Shown here piece after piece: positions 35,389-47,825 of a DNA stretch of 64,000 bases; position 1 is the first letter of the stretch; every line of letters begins with the position of its first letter. Made by a program: the position numbers and the translations under genes. The notes beneath the pieces are model-generated. The model saw only the letters and a program-made list of their open reading frames with translations, was not told the origin of the DNA and did not search any database. Origin of the DNA: Lentinula raphanica (taxonomy: Eukaryota > Basidiomycota > Agaricomycetes > Agaricales > Omphalotaceae); assembly GCA_027919835.1 (NCBI GenBank), contig JANVFP010000049.1, forward strand, positions 1-64,000, written 5' to 3'.

Positions 35389-37253
35389 ATGGCCCCCCTC
35401 CCAAGTACTCTCCGGCGCCTTGTCGCGATTCTTGGCCTCGTACACCTCTTCAGCACGGTCTCTGCAGATCTCGACAGCAACTTGACCGGTGCTGGAGTTC
35501 GTTCTGTTTTCCCTGGAGACAGTGATTATGCATCTGCCAGTGCTGCCTGTGAGCTCATCAATCATCCATCCATCAACTTCTCACTCAAATAGCCTTCTCG
35601 TTGCAGTCAATCTCCGATTCACCCTCGACCCAGCAGCAGTAGCGTATCCGACCACGCCACAGGAAGTGTCTTCCGTTATCCAAGCTGGGATCGACAATAA
35701 TCTTAACGTCGTCGCTCGAGGCGGTGGTGTACGTGTTTGTTACTCTATGATACCGTCTCTCTAACTCCCTTCCAGCATAGCTATGTAGCCAACGGTCTAG
35801 GAGGCAAGAATGGGTCCTTGGTAATCGACATGAGTAGTATGAAGGCCATCTCCATCAACTCTTCCACAAATACGGCCATCATCGAGACAGGAAACAGACT
35901 TGGCGATGTAGCATTGGCGTTGAACAATGCGGGACGCGCGATGCCTCATGGGACTTGCTCTTATGTAGGGATAGGTGGACACTCAGGTGAGCAAAAACTC
36001 TTTAGAGTTCATTCCGACGAACGTTCAAGTCTGCGCCGCATCACAGCTTTCGGGGGCTATGGCTTCACTTCCAGGCAATGGGGTCTCGCTCTCGATCCTA
36101 TCTTTGCTATCAACGCCGTTCTCGCGAATGGAACGATAGTTCGAGCAACGGAGGACTCCTACCCTGACCTCTTCTGGGTAAGCACGAAGGTTATCATGCA
36201 TTTAGACCAAAATTGACGCCGATTGGATGAACAAACTTTAGGCTCTCAAAGGTGCCGCTCCCTCTTTCGCAATCACCACCTCTATCGAAGTCAACACCTA
36301 CCCTGCCCCTTCGTATGCCATCGTTATGGAATACTCCTGGTCCAACATGGACTTTTCCACCGCTGGGCAGGCGATGTATTCCTTCCAGAACTTCTCCCTT
36401 TCCGGTCCTGCCTCGCCCTTCGCCGGCGAACTAGTGATATCCAAAGGCTCACAGGCAGGCCAAGTCACATTTGCATTCACAGGGGCCTGGTACGGCGATG
36501 AGGGTTCAGCTGTGTCGACCCTCCAGCCATGGCTTGACACGATGCCTACACCCACTTCGTCCCAATTGGTCGGCAACGGGTCTTATATCGATACCGTCGC
36601 TCAGCTCTCGGGGTCGAGTCTGGATACGTCTCAAGCACCGGATTCATCGGATACCTTTTATGCAAAGTCGTTGATGACGCCTGAGGATGATCCCATGAGT
36701 CTCGAAGCTTGCACTGCGTTTATGAAGTATCTTGCGAACGAAGGATTCTCTTCGGATACCGTGAGTTTCTGACTTGCGGTTCCGCCTTGGCATTTACTGA
36801 TATATATTAATCTCACTCTTAGAATTGGTTCGTCGAAGTTGAACTTTACGGTGGCCCCAACTCGAAGATACTCGAAATTCCGAATAACGCTACCGCGTTC
36901 TCGCGTCGAGATACCCTATTCACTTTCCAACTCTATGCTTCCTCGTCTAATTCATTGCCACCATACCCTGAAGACGGCTACTCCTTCGTGGACGGTATGG
37001 TCGATAGCGTCACCTCGAACATGCCTTCGAGTTGGAATTACGGGGCGTACACAAACTACATCGATGATCAGCTGGAAAATTGTACGTTCGCTTAAACATT
37101 GCCCGAAACTTTCTAATTGCTCATCTCATGATTGACGATTATTATGTAGGGCAAACTCTCTATTTCAACGGAAACTACCCCAAACTTCAATCTCTCAAAG
37201 ATCAATTCGATCCTAATAACATCTTCATGTTCCCGACTTCTATTGCAGAATGA
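35389..37253 (+). CDS. secreted FAD-linked oligosaccharide oxidase (AA7/BBE-like)
   Basis: Flavin oxidase of the berberine-bridge/glucooligosaccharide oxidase type, about 500 residues. A signal peptide (MAPLPSTLRRLVAILGLVHL, then FSTVSA) precedes the FAD-binding domain: FNLRFTLDPAAVAYPTTPQE, ARGGGHSYVANGLGGKNGSL. The His in GGGHS and the Cys in HGTCSYVGIGGHS are the residues that attach FAD at two points in glucooligosaccharide oxidases, and both are present; FGGYGFTSRQWGLALD follows. The C-terminal BBE segment (NYPKLQSLKDQFDPNNIFMF) ends before TGA at 37251-37253. Members oxidise the reducing end of sugars to lactones and release hydrogen peroxide. Several short introns interrupt the gene, one just before the attachment His. 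The exact sugar is not predictable. Confidence 0.88.
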
Positions 37254-37393
37254 ATTTCGTACATTTGATATTCTATAGTGCTTGATTTTGGACGTTGATT
37301 GGACTGCTCTTTACTCATCCACCACACTGGAATACACATATTTATGATACACATGGACATACAACCAGTAACTAATCCATCACAATACCGAGG

Positions 37394-38167
37394 CTAGTGC
37401 TTATGACCAAAGACATTTTGGAGAACCCAGTTATAGTGCGTTTCCTCTTCGGAACCGACCATGATTAAACCGCGAGCACCAGTTCCTTCCCTTTCCAACA
37501 TCACCTCCAGATAAGGTTTGTAAGTGGATAACATGTGCTGTGCTACCGATGCAAAATTGGGCCCAATAACCTCAGCACGCGTCATCAAGTGGTGCAACAA
37601 ATCGTACAAATACAGCACGTCGATTTCCGCGGTAGACACCTCGGCCAATACCGTGTGTATGCTGTCCCAGAAATGTTGAAAATAATGATCTGAAACGTGG
37701 AACTCTGCCAGAAGGATGCCCCCCTTATCAGATGGATCAAAGTGCTGAATCTTCGTCCAGTATCTGTTGTATCTGGCAGTAGTAGCCTTAGCGGGTTCAG
37801 TGCCATAAAGTTGTCTGTCGAGGTATTTGTCGAACTTGCCAGTATGGGCATTGAGCTTGCTACTGTAGATATCCAAGAGCCAAACCTCTTCTGGTGCATG
37901 AATCAACGCTGGCAGAACGTCCAACCCGCCAGCGCTCTCTTGAATAACTTTTTTACCATCAAAATGTTCGACAGCGTCAGAATGATATTGGATGCGAAGT
38001 AAATCAAAGGTAATCCAAGTTGTCGAAGTTGCAGCTTTCGAAATGATCAGACAAACGACAAAAACAGTCAAGAATGTCAACAACTTACCGCTCGACAGCA
38101 GGGGATGCGCTGTGGCAGTCAACGTTGACAGGATTGGGAACGACAGGATGATGGAGAGAGTGCGCAT
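37394..38167 (-). CDS. secreted protein of unknown function
   Basis: One long frame plus a likely intron near 38030-38093 (donor GTAAGTTG, acceptor GAAAG) gives about 235 residues. It starts MRTLSIILSFPILSTLTATA, a good signal peptide. The mature part has no recognised domain but looks genuine: VWLLDIYSSKLNAHTGKFDK, FHVSDHYFQHFWDSIHTVLA, VLYLYDLLHHLMTRAEVIGP, GPNFASVAQHMLSTYKPYLE and HYNWVLQNVFGHKH. It is convergent with the oxidase gene, with 140 bases between stops. Histidines and acidic residues are common, but no catalytic pattern is clear. Confidence 0.65.
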   Translation of the reverse strand: MRTLSIILSFPILSTLTATAHPLLSSGKLLTFLTVFVVCLIISKAATSTTWITFDLLRIQYHSDAVEHFDGKKVIQESAGGLDVLPALIHAPEEVWLLDIYSSKLNAHTGKFDKYLDRQLYGTEPAKATTARYNRYWTKIQHFDPSDKGGILLAEFHVSDHYFQHFWDSIHTVLAEVSTAEIDVLYLYDLLHHLMTRAEVIGPNFASVAQHMLSTYKPYLEVMLEREGTGARGLIMVGSEEETHYNWVLQNVFGHKH

Positions 38168-39019
38168 TGAAGTTGAGGTTACCTGATAGAGCCACAGTAA
38201 GCAATCGGAGGATTCTATGCGAATGCGTTGATATGCGAAAGGAAACGTACAGGGAAAATGAGGGAAAATGGAAGTTTTTGAGATCCGGATACTCGCAAAT
38301 CTTAGATGGGCGTAGGACGAGTGACAGTGATAGAGGAAAGTGGTGCTGAAGAGAATTCATACATAAGTCACAACGATACATGATATGAGGGTACCATGTA
38401 ACTTACCAGAAGCAAGACGGATTTGGCCAGCAAATCCACTTTGATACGCAATGAAAGCGATAATCAGTACAGGGTAGTGGGACTAGAGTAATTCATCAAT
38501 AGTCAACGTGGATTCCGCAATGCGTAGGTGGTGACGATCATCATTGACATACCAGAACTTGAATATAACCAGCAACGAGTCCACTATATGTGACTGCCTT
38601 CAAGAAGTAACGGTGCTAAGATAGAAACATGATTGTAGTGAGACAAGAGCATTCTAAGTGGGGAGTCATTCCAACCTATACGATGTTCAAGAGCAGGATG
38701 TAGGCGGGGGGTATGACTGAACTTCAAAAACGGGTCAACGGCTGCTCCTTATATGTAATGTTCACTGAAAGAAAGCGATGCATCATGCAGCCGAGGGATT
38801 ATGATTGAAGTTCGGACATCAGCGAAGCTCCTTCGGATCCAGTGGCATTCACCAGATGGCAGACTGCCACTGTTTAAAAGATTAACCAAGGTTCCGGTTG
38901 CTATCGATGAGCATCAGATATAACAAAGCTTGAGCTTGAAGTAGGAAGGAGGCGAATGAGGGTAGATGAGCAAACACTACTCACCTATTCACGTTCGAAT
39001 TCTATCCTAGAGTCCTATC
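38168..39019 (-). other. intergenic with possible exons of a small membrane protein
   Basis: On the minus strand, segments near 38560-38630 (RYFLKAVTYSGLVAGYIQVL) and 38400-38480 (SHYPVLIIAFIAYQSGFAGQ, then IRLAS) join in frame across a GTATGT...CTAG intron and look like a membrane protein. I could not find a start or a complete 3' end. They could belong to a short gene, a relic, or extra 5' exons of the gene at 37394-38167. Confidence 0.3.
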
Positions 39020-39429
39020 TCAAAAAACGAAGAGGAACTGAATTAGGTAGTTGTGCCCGCCTCGTCTGAGTACTCTGAATGATACACCCCCCGACGCATC
39101 ATCCAATGCACTCAGCCGGCTTCGCTCGTATATATGCAACGTCTCCACTTGGCGGGTTGACAAAGCCAGCTGCGCTATTGCATCCTAATGGGTAGATTAG
39201 CCTACCCCGTGCCTTCACGCATTCTCTTTCGAGGTGCTGACCACATGCAGACAACCAAGGGAGCAAGGCCTTACTCGTCTTGGTCGTCCTTGCTACCAGG
39301 GACGGTTTCTCTTCGTTGTCATACTAATGGCTTGAGAAGGCAGTCATAATTTCAGTTTTGATTCAACTTAACGTAAGTGCGTTGTTGAACATTGATGTTA
39401 GGTCTGAGTTTGCCCTCAGTCAGGAGTAA
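39020..39429 (-). repeat. 0.4-kb dispersed repeat, copy 2 (inverted partner 11013-11418)
   Basis: Near-identical reverse complement of 11013-11418, differing by scattered substitutions and a small insertion near 39370 (CTTAACGTAAG region). No coding capacity. See the copy at 11013 for shared tracts. Confidence 0.85.
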
Positions 39430-39749
39430 TGGTGTATCATCATCTATCATGCCTCGTACTTTAGCCTCCTTTTTCATGGAATCTGAACCGCCGTAAAAGC
39501 GAGTTATCGTCGAACCTGTGCTCTGTAGTATCCTTTGACCAACGCGCGATATGTTCAAAAGAATTCGAGCGATTCCGAGGATTTGATGTATTCGAAACAG
39601 CGTCAATTGTTACCGGGTCAAAGCGAACTATGGATAAAAATCGCTCAGCTTCATACAATGACTGCACCGACGGTCCACAGCGTAAATCGTACAAGTAGAT
39701 CAATGACCATACATCCTTACTACACATCACCTTCCCTCATTTGGCGATT

Positions 39750-42423
39750 TCAAGACGAACCATCAGTTATCACAGCACACCTTCCATTCGCATCATCTGG
39801 CAATCCTGTTGTAGTCATGACCTCCGGGTATTCCAACGACGCTATCTGCATCGAATCATCATCATATGTAGGCCAGACCCATTTCGTATCCTGGAGCAGT
39901 TGGACAGTGCTTTGATAAGCAGGTCCCCGAGCTACGAGGTCTTCGATATCTGGGTTCGGATCTCCCGTTCGGGCAAACGCTGTCCACATATCCTGGACAA
40001 GATTCGTGTATGAGATGTCGGTTGAGATGCGTACATGTTGATCGAAGATATAGTATGTTCCAAAGACCTTTATCAAATTTGTATTAGCGTCATGAGCCAC
40101 AGAAACGAGAGGAAAAATGGATTTCTCACCTCATACAGGTCACCGGAATGGCAACGATAATAGGGCTGAGGATCTCCTATGGGAAACGTGCAGAGGTCGT
40201 AGAAGTCGTAGTAAGAAAGCCCATAAGCGTGCTGCATGGAATAAACATATCTGCGAACGAATCAACAAACATGAAAGAGACGCAATAACGAGAGAAACTG
40301 ACAACGCAGGGAATGCAGCAGATTTCGAAGCAATTGTTATCATGCTTTCCGCGGGACAAGTTAGGAGATAATCCGTATAGGCGTCGATGGTCGCATTATC
40401 TGCCATAAAACCCGATGACAAGCCGGAGGTGCGCAGAAAGAGGATGGAAAATCAGATCGCATACGCAGAAGAGAACATTTGTCTAATCTCACAAACATCG
40501 AAATCATCGCTGATCGTCCAAAGACCCGATTCTAGCACGTCCTCGGCCAGGGTAGCGCCCACTGCGTTAGTCAAAGATTGGTTGAAGTCGGTGGCATTCG
40601 GCAGTATAGAAGTGCCCAGCAAACTGCGTCCAGAAAGATCGTGTTATCATCAACACTATGAAGAACATGAAGAATGTTAGCTGAACGTACGACTGTCCTT
40701 CCTCAGGCATGAACCCAACCAGAAACGGTACACTGTTCACCGCATCTGCCCCCAATGCCATCTGGTCGAGAGTGGAGTTTACGGCGTATACACCATCTAA
40801 GACGGTGAGCCAAGACTGAGCGTAATTGGTGATGTTCAGCAGAGTGCTAGCGGGTAGAGCCTGCAAGCATTGCAACAACTCTGTACCCGATTGTTGAAGG
40901 TCACATAGAGGGGAAAGATAAGGCTCTGGGGGTGGTTTTATGAGACATGCATGAAAGTACCCAAACGCAAGTTCAAATCACCCACCAATTGCTTCGTACA
41001 CGTTCTCTCCAGTTGTTGATGCACCCGAGCCACCAGACTGAGATATGGCGGCGTGGAACAGTCCGGCAGCTTTCGGACTTTTGAGCAAGTCTACGACAGA
41101 CGATCCTCCAGCCGACTGTCCAAAGATCATCACCTTTTCCGGGTCACCACCAAAGTCTGCTATATGGTCCTTGACCCAGCCGAGAGCGGCGATTTTATCG
41201 GCCAAGGCGTAGTTCCCTAGAATGGTGGAGTCGTTCAGACCCAGGAAGCCAAAGATGTTGACTCGGTAGTTGATTGTGACGACGACGACATCGCTTCGAG
41301 AGACGAGTGGACCTCCATCGAAGGTTTCATCGGAGCCCATTCCGTTTACGTTACCACCGCCGTGGATCCAGAAGAGGACAGGTCTGAGTGGTGTAGGTTG
41401 AGACAACGTAGATGGGAGGTACGAGGTGTATATATTGAGGAACAGGCTTTTGAGGTTCGTTAGCATGTACGGTGTGGTACTCTCTCAATTGATCCTTACC
41501 AGTCTTCACTGAGCCCCCATGGGTTCAGGCCATAACTATTATTCTGGAAGTATCCATATTGGAGACATGCCGGTTGGACTATCATGAATGGACGAACTTG
41601 AGTGCGTTGATCCACTTGAGAAGTCGAGGAAACTTACATCCTGTAGCGTTCACATAGGTTCCATTCCATGGTTCGGGGTAACGAAAACGTAGGGAGCCTG
41701 TAGGAGACGAAGCGTATGGGACACCCATGAAGCGAAAGGTCAAATGATCTCGAACACTGATATCCGCGATTAGTATATGTTAGCGAAGCAAGAAGATAGC
41801 GCCATACCCTGTCAACACAATATCACTTGAAGTAACGTTCGTCTTGGGTAAGGATGTAAAATCTGTGTCGACTTTGGAGGTGAGAGGCGCCGAGTTCGAG
41901 CAAAGGAAAGCAAGCTTTTGCGAGCCATCGCCAGTCGATGTGGAGAATCTGGACTTGAAGGGTGCATACGCCGCACCCTTGCCACTGTCATTAAGGCCCA
42001 CCCAAATCTTCGTATGGTCGTTGAATACGCCCTGATATTTGAGATAAGATAACTTGTGCTGAATGCTGCATAGAGAACTCGACCTTAGATCTGACCGGGC
42101 TACACCGGGAAGAAAACGTACTCTGGTAAATTTCCACTATTGTACAGCGTCTCGCCAAAGTCTTGACATACTTGGGAAGCAGCGTCGAGTGTTTCGGGTT
42201 CGTAGAATAAAAGTGCACTCGTCCGATTATTCAACGCCTACGATGACCTTAGTGAGTTCGAACAATCGTTGACAAGTTTTCGGTAAACCAAGCAGACCTC
42301 CCAATTTCCATCGTTCTCGAATAGAAGCGTAACTGGCTTCTGAGAGATGGCTTGATGAGCATTCGCGAGTGCGAGAAACCCGCTGAGGTACAGGGTGATT
42401 AGAAACACGCCGATGGGTGTCAT
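39750..42423 (-). CDS. secreted type-B carboxylesterase/lipase
   Basis: Alpha/beta hydrolase of the type-B carboxylesterase family, over 600 residues in many exons. It starts MTPIGVFLITLYLSGFLALA (signal peptide). The N-terminal half includes VRDHLTFRFMGVPYASSPTG, EDCLFLNIYTSYLP and VLFWIHGGGNVNGMGSDETF (oxyanion Gly-Gly). The nucleophile elbow is MIFGQSAGGSSVVDLLKSPK with Ser in GQSAGG. Candidate acid is Glu in VGFMPEEGQ, and candidate His is in CHSGDLYEVFG. The C-terminal block is YTNLVQDMWTAFARTGDPNP, and the stop is at 39750-39752. An N-terminal extension before the hydrolase fold (ALFYEPETLDAASQVCQDFG, GLNDSGKGAAYAPFKSRFST) is found in some fungal members and has no known role. It probably cleaves carboxylic esters outside the cell. 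Confidence 0.88.
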
Positions 42424-43076
42424 GGCTTCTCTAAGATATCGCAGGCATCCTCTAGCGACTTTTTATACGGGTGAAATGTATCACGCGATTCGCAGAGGAG
42501 GTCCAATCGAAGTCCACAAGACCGAGCGGTCCTCAGGAGAAGGATTGAAGAGACCGGCAGATTTGAAATTCGAGGAATGTTCACAAGACCTTGAAGGAAG
42601 GGACGATGAATCATGAAAGGTTCACCCGATATGAACGTCATGAAGTTTGAACGCAATGAAAGAGGGATTAGGGAGTTGGCAGATATTTTGTCGTCGAGTC
42701 ATCGTCTCAAGAAACAAGAAGGGCGCAGGAGAACAATCCAGTGGTCCATGTTTGAGCTTGAAGTTGGTTAGTCGATGCGAGTTGGAGTTCAGAATGAGGT
42801 CCTGGTTTGAACTCCCCTCCGAGCTCCGGCCATCATGTGAGCAATTTCGGCATCCTCATCCGCCATTGATTTCCAATCGGGTTATACCTCTCCCGTCGCC
42901 CGAGTCCCGGTCAGGCCCAGCTGATTTGAACTCCGCCAAGTCAAGAGATTCGTCTCTTCCTGCTCTGAACGCATCACAGGAGATCGTATGTTAGTCGAAC
43001 ATTGACTTGTTCAATCTCTGGTCCACCTCAATGAAAATCGAACGAACACTTGAATGCTTGGGACCGCCTTTATCAT
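42424..43076. other. intergenic, no gene seen
   Basis: Promoter side of the carboxylesterase and 3' side of the next minus-strand gene. A plus frame at 42647-42994 (115 codons) has no motif and no splice context. Confidence 0.45.
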
Positions 43077-44217
43077 TCAATAAAGTATATCATCAAACAA
43101 CACAAGTAGCTTTCTCACTTTCTCTAGGCCGTTCCCCGTTGTATCATACATCGACTGCTTCAAATCCTCCAAAAGAAAACCCTGTTCAAAATCATTCGCT
43201 TCTCTTTCTGCCAAACTCTGAACATCGATGCTCCGCAAGCTCACGAATCCGTTGAAGGATTCTTTGTTGTTCTCGTCGTTCGTTTCGTGTATCTTTGCAT
43301 TTGACTGACCAAAATTAGGAACAACGTCCTCATCCCCGTCGGTGAAAGTCGAGCACAAGCTCAAGAAGGACATAGACGGGAGACGAGGAATTTTGTCCGG
43401 TATGATTGTCGTCCAGATCGACCGAGTGATCTATTTTGAGATATATTCGTTAGTGACAGATTGAGTAGGATTTTCGAGACGAGACGTAGAGGAAAAGGTG
43501 GATTGAACAGTATTTTGCGAGGAGAATTCAGGAAGGAGGAAAAACGCACTTGGACAGCGGGACTAACGACAGCCTTCCAGGCATTCAAGCTCCATTCTCG
43601 AGAGATATCGGATATCCCCGTGAGTTCGTACGGAGATCCACGCTGAAGCTGAAGCGTATCCTTAAGCTTGAGTCAATATCGTGATGTCAAGTTCACGGAA
43701 GAAGCATGAAGGAGACCAAAGAGAGGAATCATGATTCCTTGGATGAATGATTTGAAAGAAACTCACCACGAAGCTAGATACCATCTCCTCCTCTTTTTCG
43801 CCTACTTCCTCTTTGACTCCCTCAAGTTCGTCACCCATCGAACCATCTTCCAAGTTGTCATCCCTGTCAGGTTTTCATCAGCATCGAAGCAAGTCATAAG
43901 ATAACTTTGTACAAGTAGATGGATAGGAGGAGCTTAGGAAAAAATAGTCTCGACAGATGATCATCCAACACGTACCAAAATAGCGACCTCGGGAAGGCCC
44001 CCCTCTGCCCCAAAACAGGATCCAGGCCGCTACGTCGTTCTGCTGGACTCGCTCGAAGAGGGACTGCCATCACCCCAAATCCATAACTCGAGGCAGACAT
44101 ATCGAGCGAGGAGATCGTGAAGGAACTGGAAAGCATAGTCAAGAATATGAGAGCAACCGTGCCCAAAGACCATGAGTTTCCACTAGATCGTGAGCTACAC
44201 CGTCCAAACATCTTCAC
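43077..44217 (-). CDS. orphan protein with N-terminal membrane segment
   Basis: Four to five exons join in frame to about 270 residues. The start MKMFGRCSSRSSGNSWSLGT is followed by a hydrophobic stretch (VALIFLTMLSSSFTI), either a signal anchor or a signal peptide. Further pieces: RGAFPRSLFW joined to DDNLEDGSMGDELEGVKEEV, then GEKEEEMVSSFV joined to DTLQLQRGSPYELTGISDIS, REWSLNAWKAVVSPAVQ joined to ITRSIWTTIIPDKIPRLPSM, then SFLSLCSTFTDGDEDVVPNF. The 3' exon continues to KVRKLLVLFDDILY. I do not recognise the family. Evidence for a real gene is the set of clean GT-AG junctions that keep frame over four frames. The last exon boundary is less sure. Confidence 0.5.
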
Positions 44218-46871
44218 GATCTAAGCCGATGAGAGGAGAGGCTGTATATAACTGAAACGACCGTCAGAAGGAAGATGACAGGGAAAGAGAGGGGACTTGC
44301 TCGTACATGGTCCTATATATGATACAATCAGTATACCCACGGACATACATAGGCATTGACATTCATATGCCCATAATCCGACTAATGAATTGGCACAGAG
44401 CAAAAAATATAGTATATAGGCACGCGGAGTGTTGAGCAGGTAAGCACCAGTCATTCTTCGATGGTTGTGCCCCCGCATCTCTATATCCAAAGTGTTCATT
44501 TCAGTAAGGAAATTACAGAGCATGTGAGCTCTTTGCTTGCCTCGGTACTCGTGAGTGAGTCGTATCCTCAGTTGAATCATGATGTTCCTCTTCTGTACTT
44601 GTCCATTCTATTGCCTTCTGCCGTTCGATGCCATTTGATACATCAGTAGTAGAACCAACTCGGCACTCGGGCTTTCATCCGAAGCTGTGGACTATCTCGT
44701 GAGCGAAACAAGAAAAAGGATGAACAGACGGGGCTCACCATATCCTTTGATCCTTGGAGGCTGAGTATGTATTTACGTCTTGAGTCTTTCATCTCACTAT
44801 CTCTGACCTGAATCCTGCCCTGATCACAACATCTCCTTGCACCCTAAAACCTGGAGTTTGGCGACCTGGCTCGGAGTTAACCCTCGAAACTTGAAAATTG
44901 TAGAGATCGATGGGTTACTAGAGAAACATGATGCTCAGATCAACGTGAGTACGCAGGTTTCGAGACATACTGGGATTCAGAGTAATGTTCTTGACCAGAT
45001 TGATCAAGATATATCCCGGGCAAAGATACTCTGTAATGTATAGGTGAGAACGCCAGGCAAAAAAAACGTCGTTCAGGATCACAGACCTATGATGCCGGGA
45101 ACGTCGTTTCAGAACAAATACAAGTGACCAAATGGTGCATAGGAAGCTTACATTCGCTTCGACATTCATACGGCAAGATGAAGTATGAGGCGCACGAGAA
45201 CGATACTTTGGGTTAGGAATCTTTGGGAATATATCTGATCAGCTGGCCCATTTGCCGGACTCTGGTCGAGCTGAGTTACGATCTGTTACGAACAGCTTTC
45301 TCGTGAAGTGGAGAGATACGCCACCGGGATGTCAGGATGATAATGGCGACTAGCTGCCCCAGGTGCCAGTGCATCGTACGTTGTATGTAAGGGGAGTTGG
45401 CCCTGCCGTTCTAGAATGATATCAGGCTCAGAATAGCATAAGGTTGCAACGATAACACGACATCACACCTTCTCCGTGAGCCGACCAGTGTTTCCCCCTG
45501 CCTCCTTGCCAGTGGATCAAACTCGGTACTTCCGTGTATCATGACTCTCGAGATTCGAATGCTCCGCTATGATATTGAGGATGCAGCTCAGCGGAAAACC
45601 TTCTGTAATTTGCACCGAAAAGACAAGCGTGCCGTTGTGGTCAAAACCTAGTGAGAGGCATCTTTTGGCTATAGATCTGTCATGATATGTACATCAACCA
45701 TCTATGTTCGCGAGGTAGATTCTACACCCACAAATCTCTCAACTCGCCACAAGATATGATTGAAAAGCGACTTCTCACCAAATCCTGAATCCGCGAGGCA
45801 GTTTGTTCATAGAAACATTTGAGGAAAGTAAGAGAGAGCTTGTAAAGAGGTGCAACACGAGCCAATGGCATTGGTAGAAGATCATCTTTCACAACGATGT
45901 TTATCGAAGCTGGTAGTCTCAGTCTCAGTTCAACTTTGCTACTCACCGGCGCTTGAGTGAAATTTTTATCAAGCGCCCAAGGTTTCTTTCTTCTTCCACT
46001 ACTACTAGTTTTTCTTGTTTTCTCTCGAACTCCAGCTTTGCTCCAATGCGATCTCGTGGATGAACCGGTGGAAGTGGCTACTCTGTACTCCCAGCTTGGC
46101 ACCTCTCGTCAAGGTTCGTAGTAGTATCACTCCAAAGTTACGGCGTCTTCATGCTTTCCGTTTTGATGATGACTATAGGTATGAGGCCACGGACTCCTCC
46201 TTCTGTGGCCCTGCTCCTTGGCGTACGAGCACAATATCTGATCATCGTTCTGCTCCATTCTTTGCACTCATTGATTGAGCACTGATCGTCGAGAGCATAG
46301 CTCATGAGCAGGCCTTGATATCAACCCTCACAGACCCGCTCTGCTGTTCCAATTCGCATATGTTCAGAATAGCCAAACTGTCGGGAGGATATGCTACATT
46401 CCCTCAATTAATGTGGTTCGGTTGAAGTAAGCAGGAAGAAGGTCCTCGCAGGTCTTTGGAGTGGAGCTCAAGCTCATATGAAGAACGCCGTCAGACTCTT
46501 CTGTGCTTCTTTTTGTATCCTTGTTCGATACTTCTTACCTCTGATGTTGAGCACTAGCCCTCAGGATTGATGGTGGTTCCAATGGATTTTGACTTCTCAA
46601 TCCCTTCGTCTGCAAATGTCCGCATATCTTCAAGCTTCGAACTCAATAAACCCATTCCCGAAGAAGAAAAGCGGCTACCGTTGATATCCCCTCGCTCCTG
46701 CCACCATTGGAGTCACTGTCTTGGGAATTCCTCATGGACTAGGGAGTCAATAAGGGAAGAATGCGTTCGACGATGCCAGAAAATGCATTATGCATTAAAA
46801 ACCCCGTCAAAACGACTCGGATCCGTATGATACTTTCAAAAACAGAATCCCAATACTATCCAATCCATACT
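44218..46871. other. gene-poor stretch
   Basis: Candidate frames: minus 44221-44580 (119 codons), plus 44837-45043, minus 45722-46102 (126 codons; part reads LARVAPLYKLSLTFLKCFYE) and plus 46567-46830. None shows a family motif, and I could not join exons into a model. The 45722-46102 frame is the most protein-like and may be a relic or part of a small gene. Confidence 0.4.
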
Positions 46872-47825
46872 CTACTGATACGTCACAGTTAGCGACGAAG
46901 AACTATCCACAGTGGTAGCCGTCAACACTTCATCGTCTTGACTGATGTCCACAACATCACCATCCGTAAGATCGACCGTCGAACTCCCAGCCGAAGCAGA
47001 AGCGTCCGTAAAAGTGATCGTCCCAAAGTCACACAAAGTAACGAGCGAGCCATTTTCCTCGAAGTCTTCTACGATCCACTCTACGTTCTGGCCACCAATT
47101 GTCGCCTATAGAACAGAAAGATCAAACTTAGATGAGAAACAGAAGCAGGAGAGAGAAATGAATCTGGCTCACAGATGAATCCGGTGCTGACAGAGTCTGA
47201 GTAACAGATTTCCCCGTCGTAGTATTCTCAAGTGTGATAGTCCCCGCGCTGTCACTTGTCGCTTCAACGCTGACAGTGATCGAATCTCCCGCTGAGATAT
47301 CGAAATCGGTGAAATCGTATGCTGAGTCCGGATACCTAGTAAAACAGTCATTTTCTGTTCGTCTTTCTTTAGGAAGCTGAGCCAAAAGGCGGCTGACACT
47401 CACCACTCATACCACGCATCAAACGAAACACTCCCATCCTCAATCGTAAAATCAACCCCAGCCTGCAAAATCGCATCGGTGTACGTCACACCATCGATCC
47501 CGACCCACGCAGACGCAGCACCGTCCGAACTACCCGAAATAGAAGGGACAGTGAACGTGCCAGAGACGGAGCTGTATGTGTCTCCGTCAGACGGCGGAGA
47601 CTCGAAGAAAACCCCGGCCCAGTTTTCGCTGTATTCTTCGTGAAAGGTCGCGTTTGATTTAGAAGGCTGGCTGGACAGACCGACTTTGGGCTTCGATTGT
47701 CTGTTACGACCATTAGCACGACGAGAGGCGACACGTTCGCTGAGACGAGTGCGGCTAGGTCCAGAAAGAATAGGGGTAACCAGTAGGGAGAGAAGAGTGA
47801 TGCTAGTAAGAAGCTTCATCATCAT
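46872..47825 (-). CDS. G1 family (eqolisin) glutamic peptidase, secreted
   Basis: Acid peptidase of the scytalidoglutamic type, about 260 residues in three exons. It starts MMMKLLTSITLLSLLVTPIL (signal peptide), then a basic propeptide-like part (RTRLSERVASRRANGRNRQS). The mature domain begins SENWAGVFFESPPSDGDTYS, VSGTFTVPSISGSSDGAASA, then WVGIDGVTYTDAILQAGVDF, where the Gln of ILQ is the expected catalytic Gln. The catalytic Glu fits VEWIVEDFEENGSLV. The end SSLTVTYQ and TAG at 46872-46874 match the family. G1 enzymes work in acid outside the cell and are not blocked by pepstatin. Three start-proximal ATGs in a row make the first Met uncertain by two residues. A truncated copy lies at 10545-10990. 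Confidence 0.9.
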
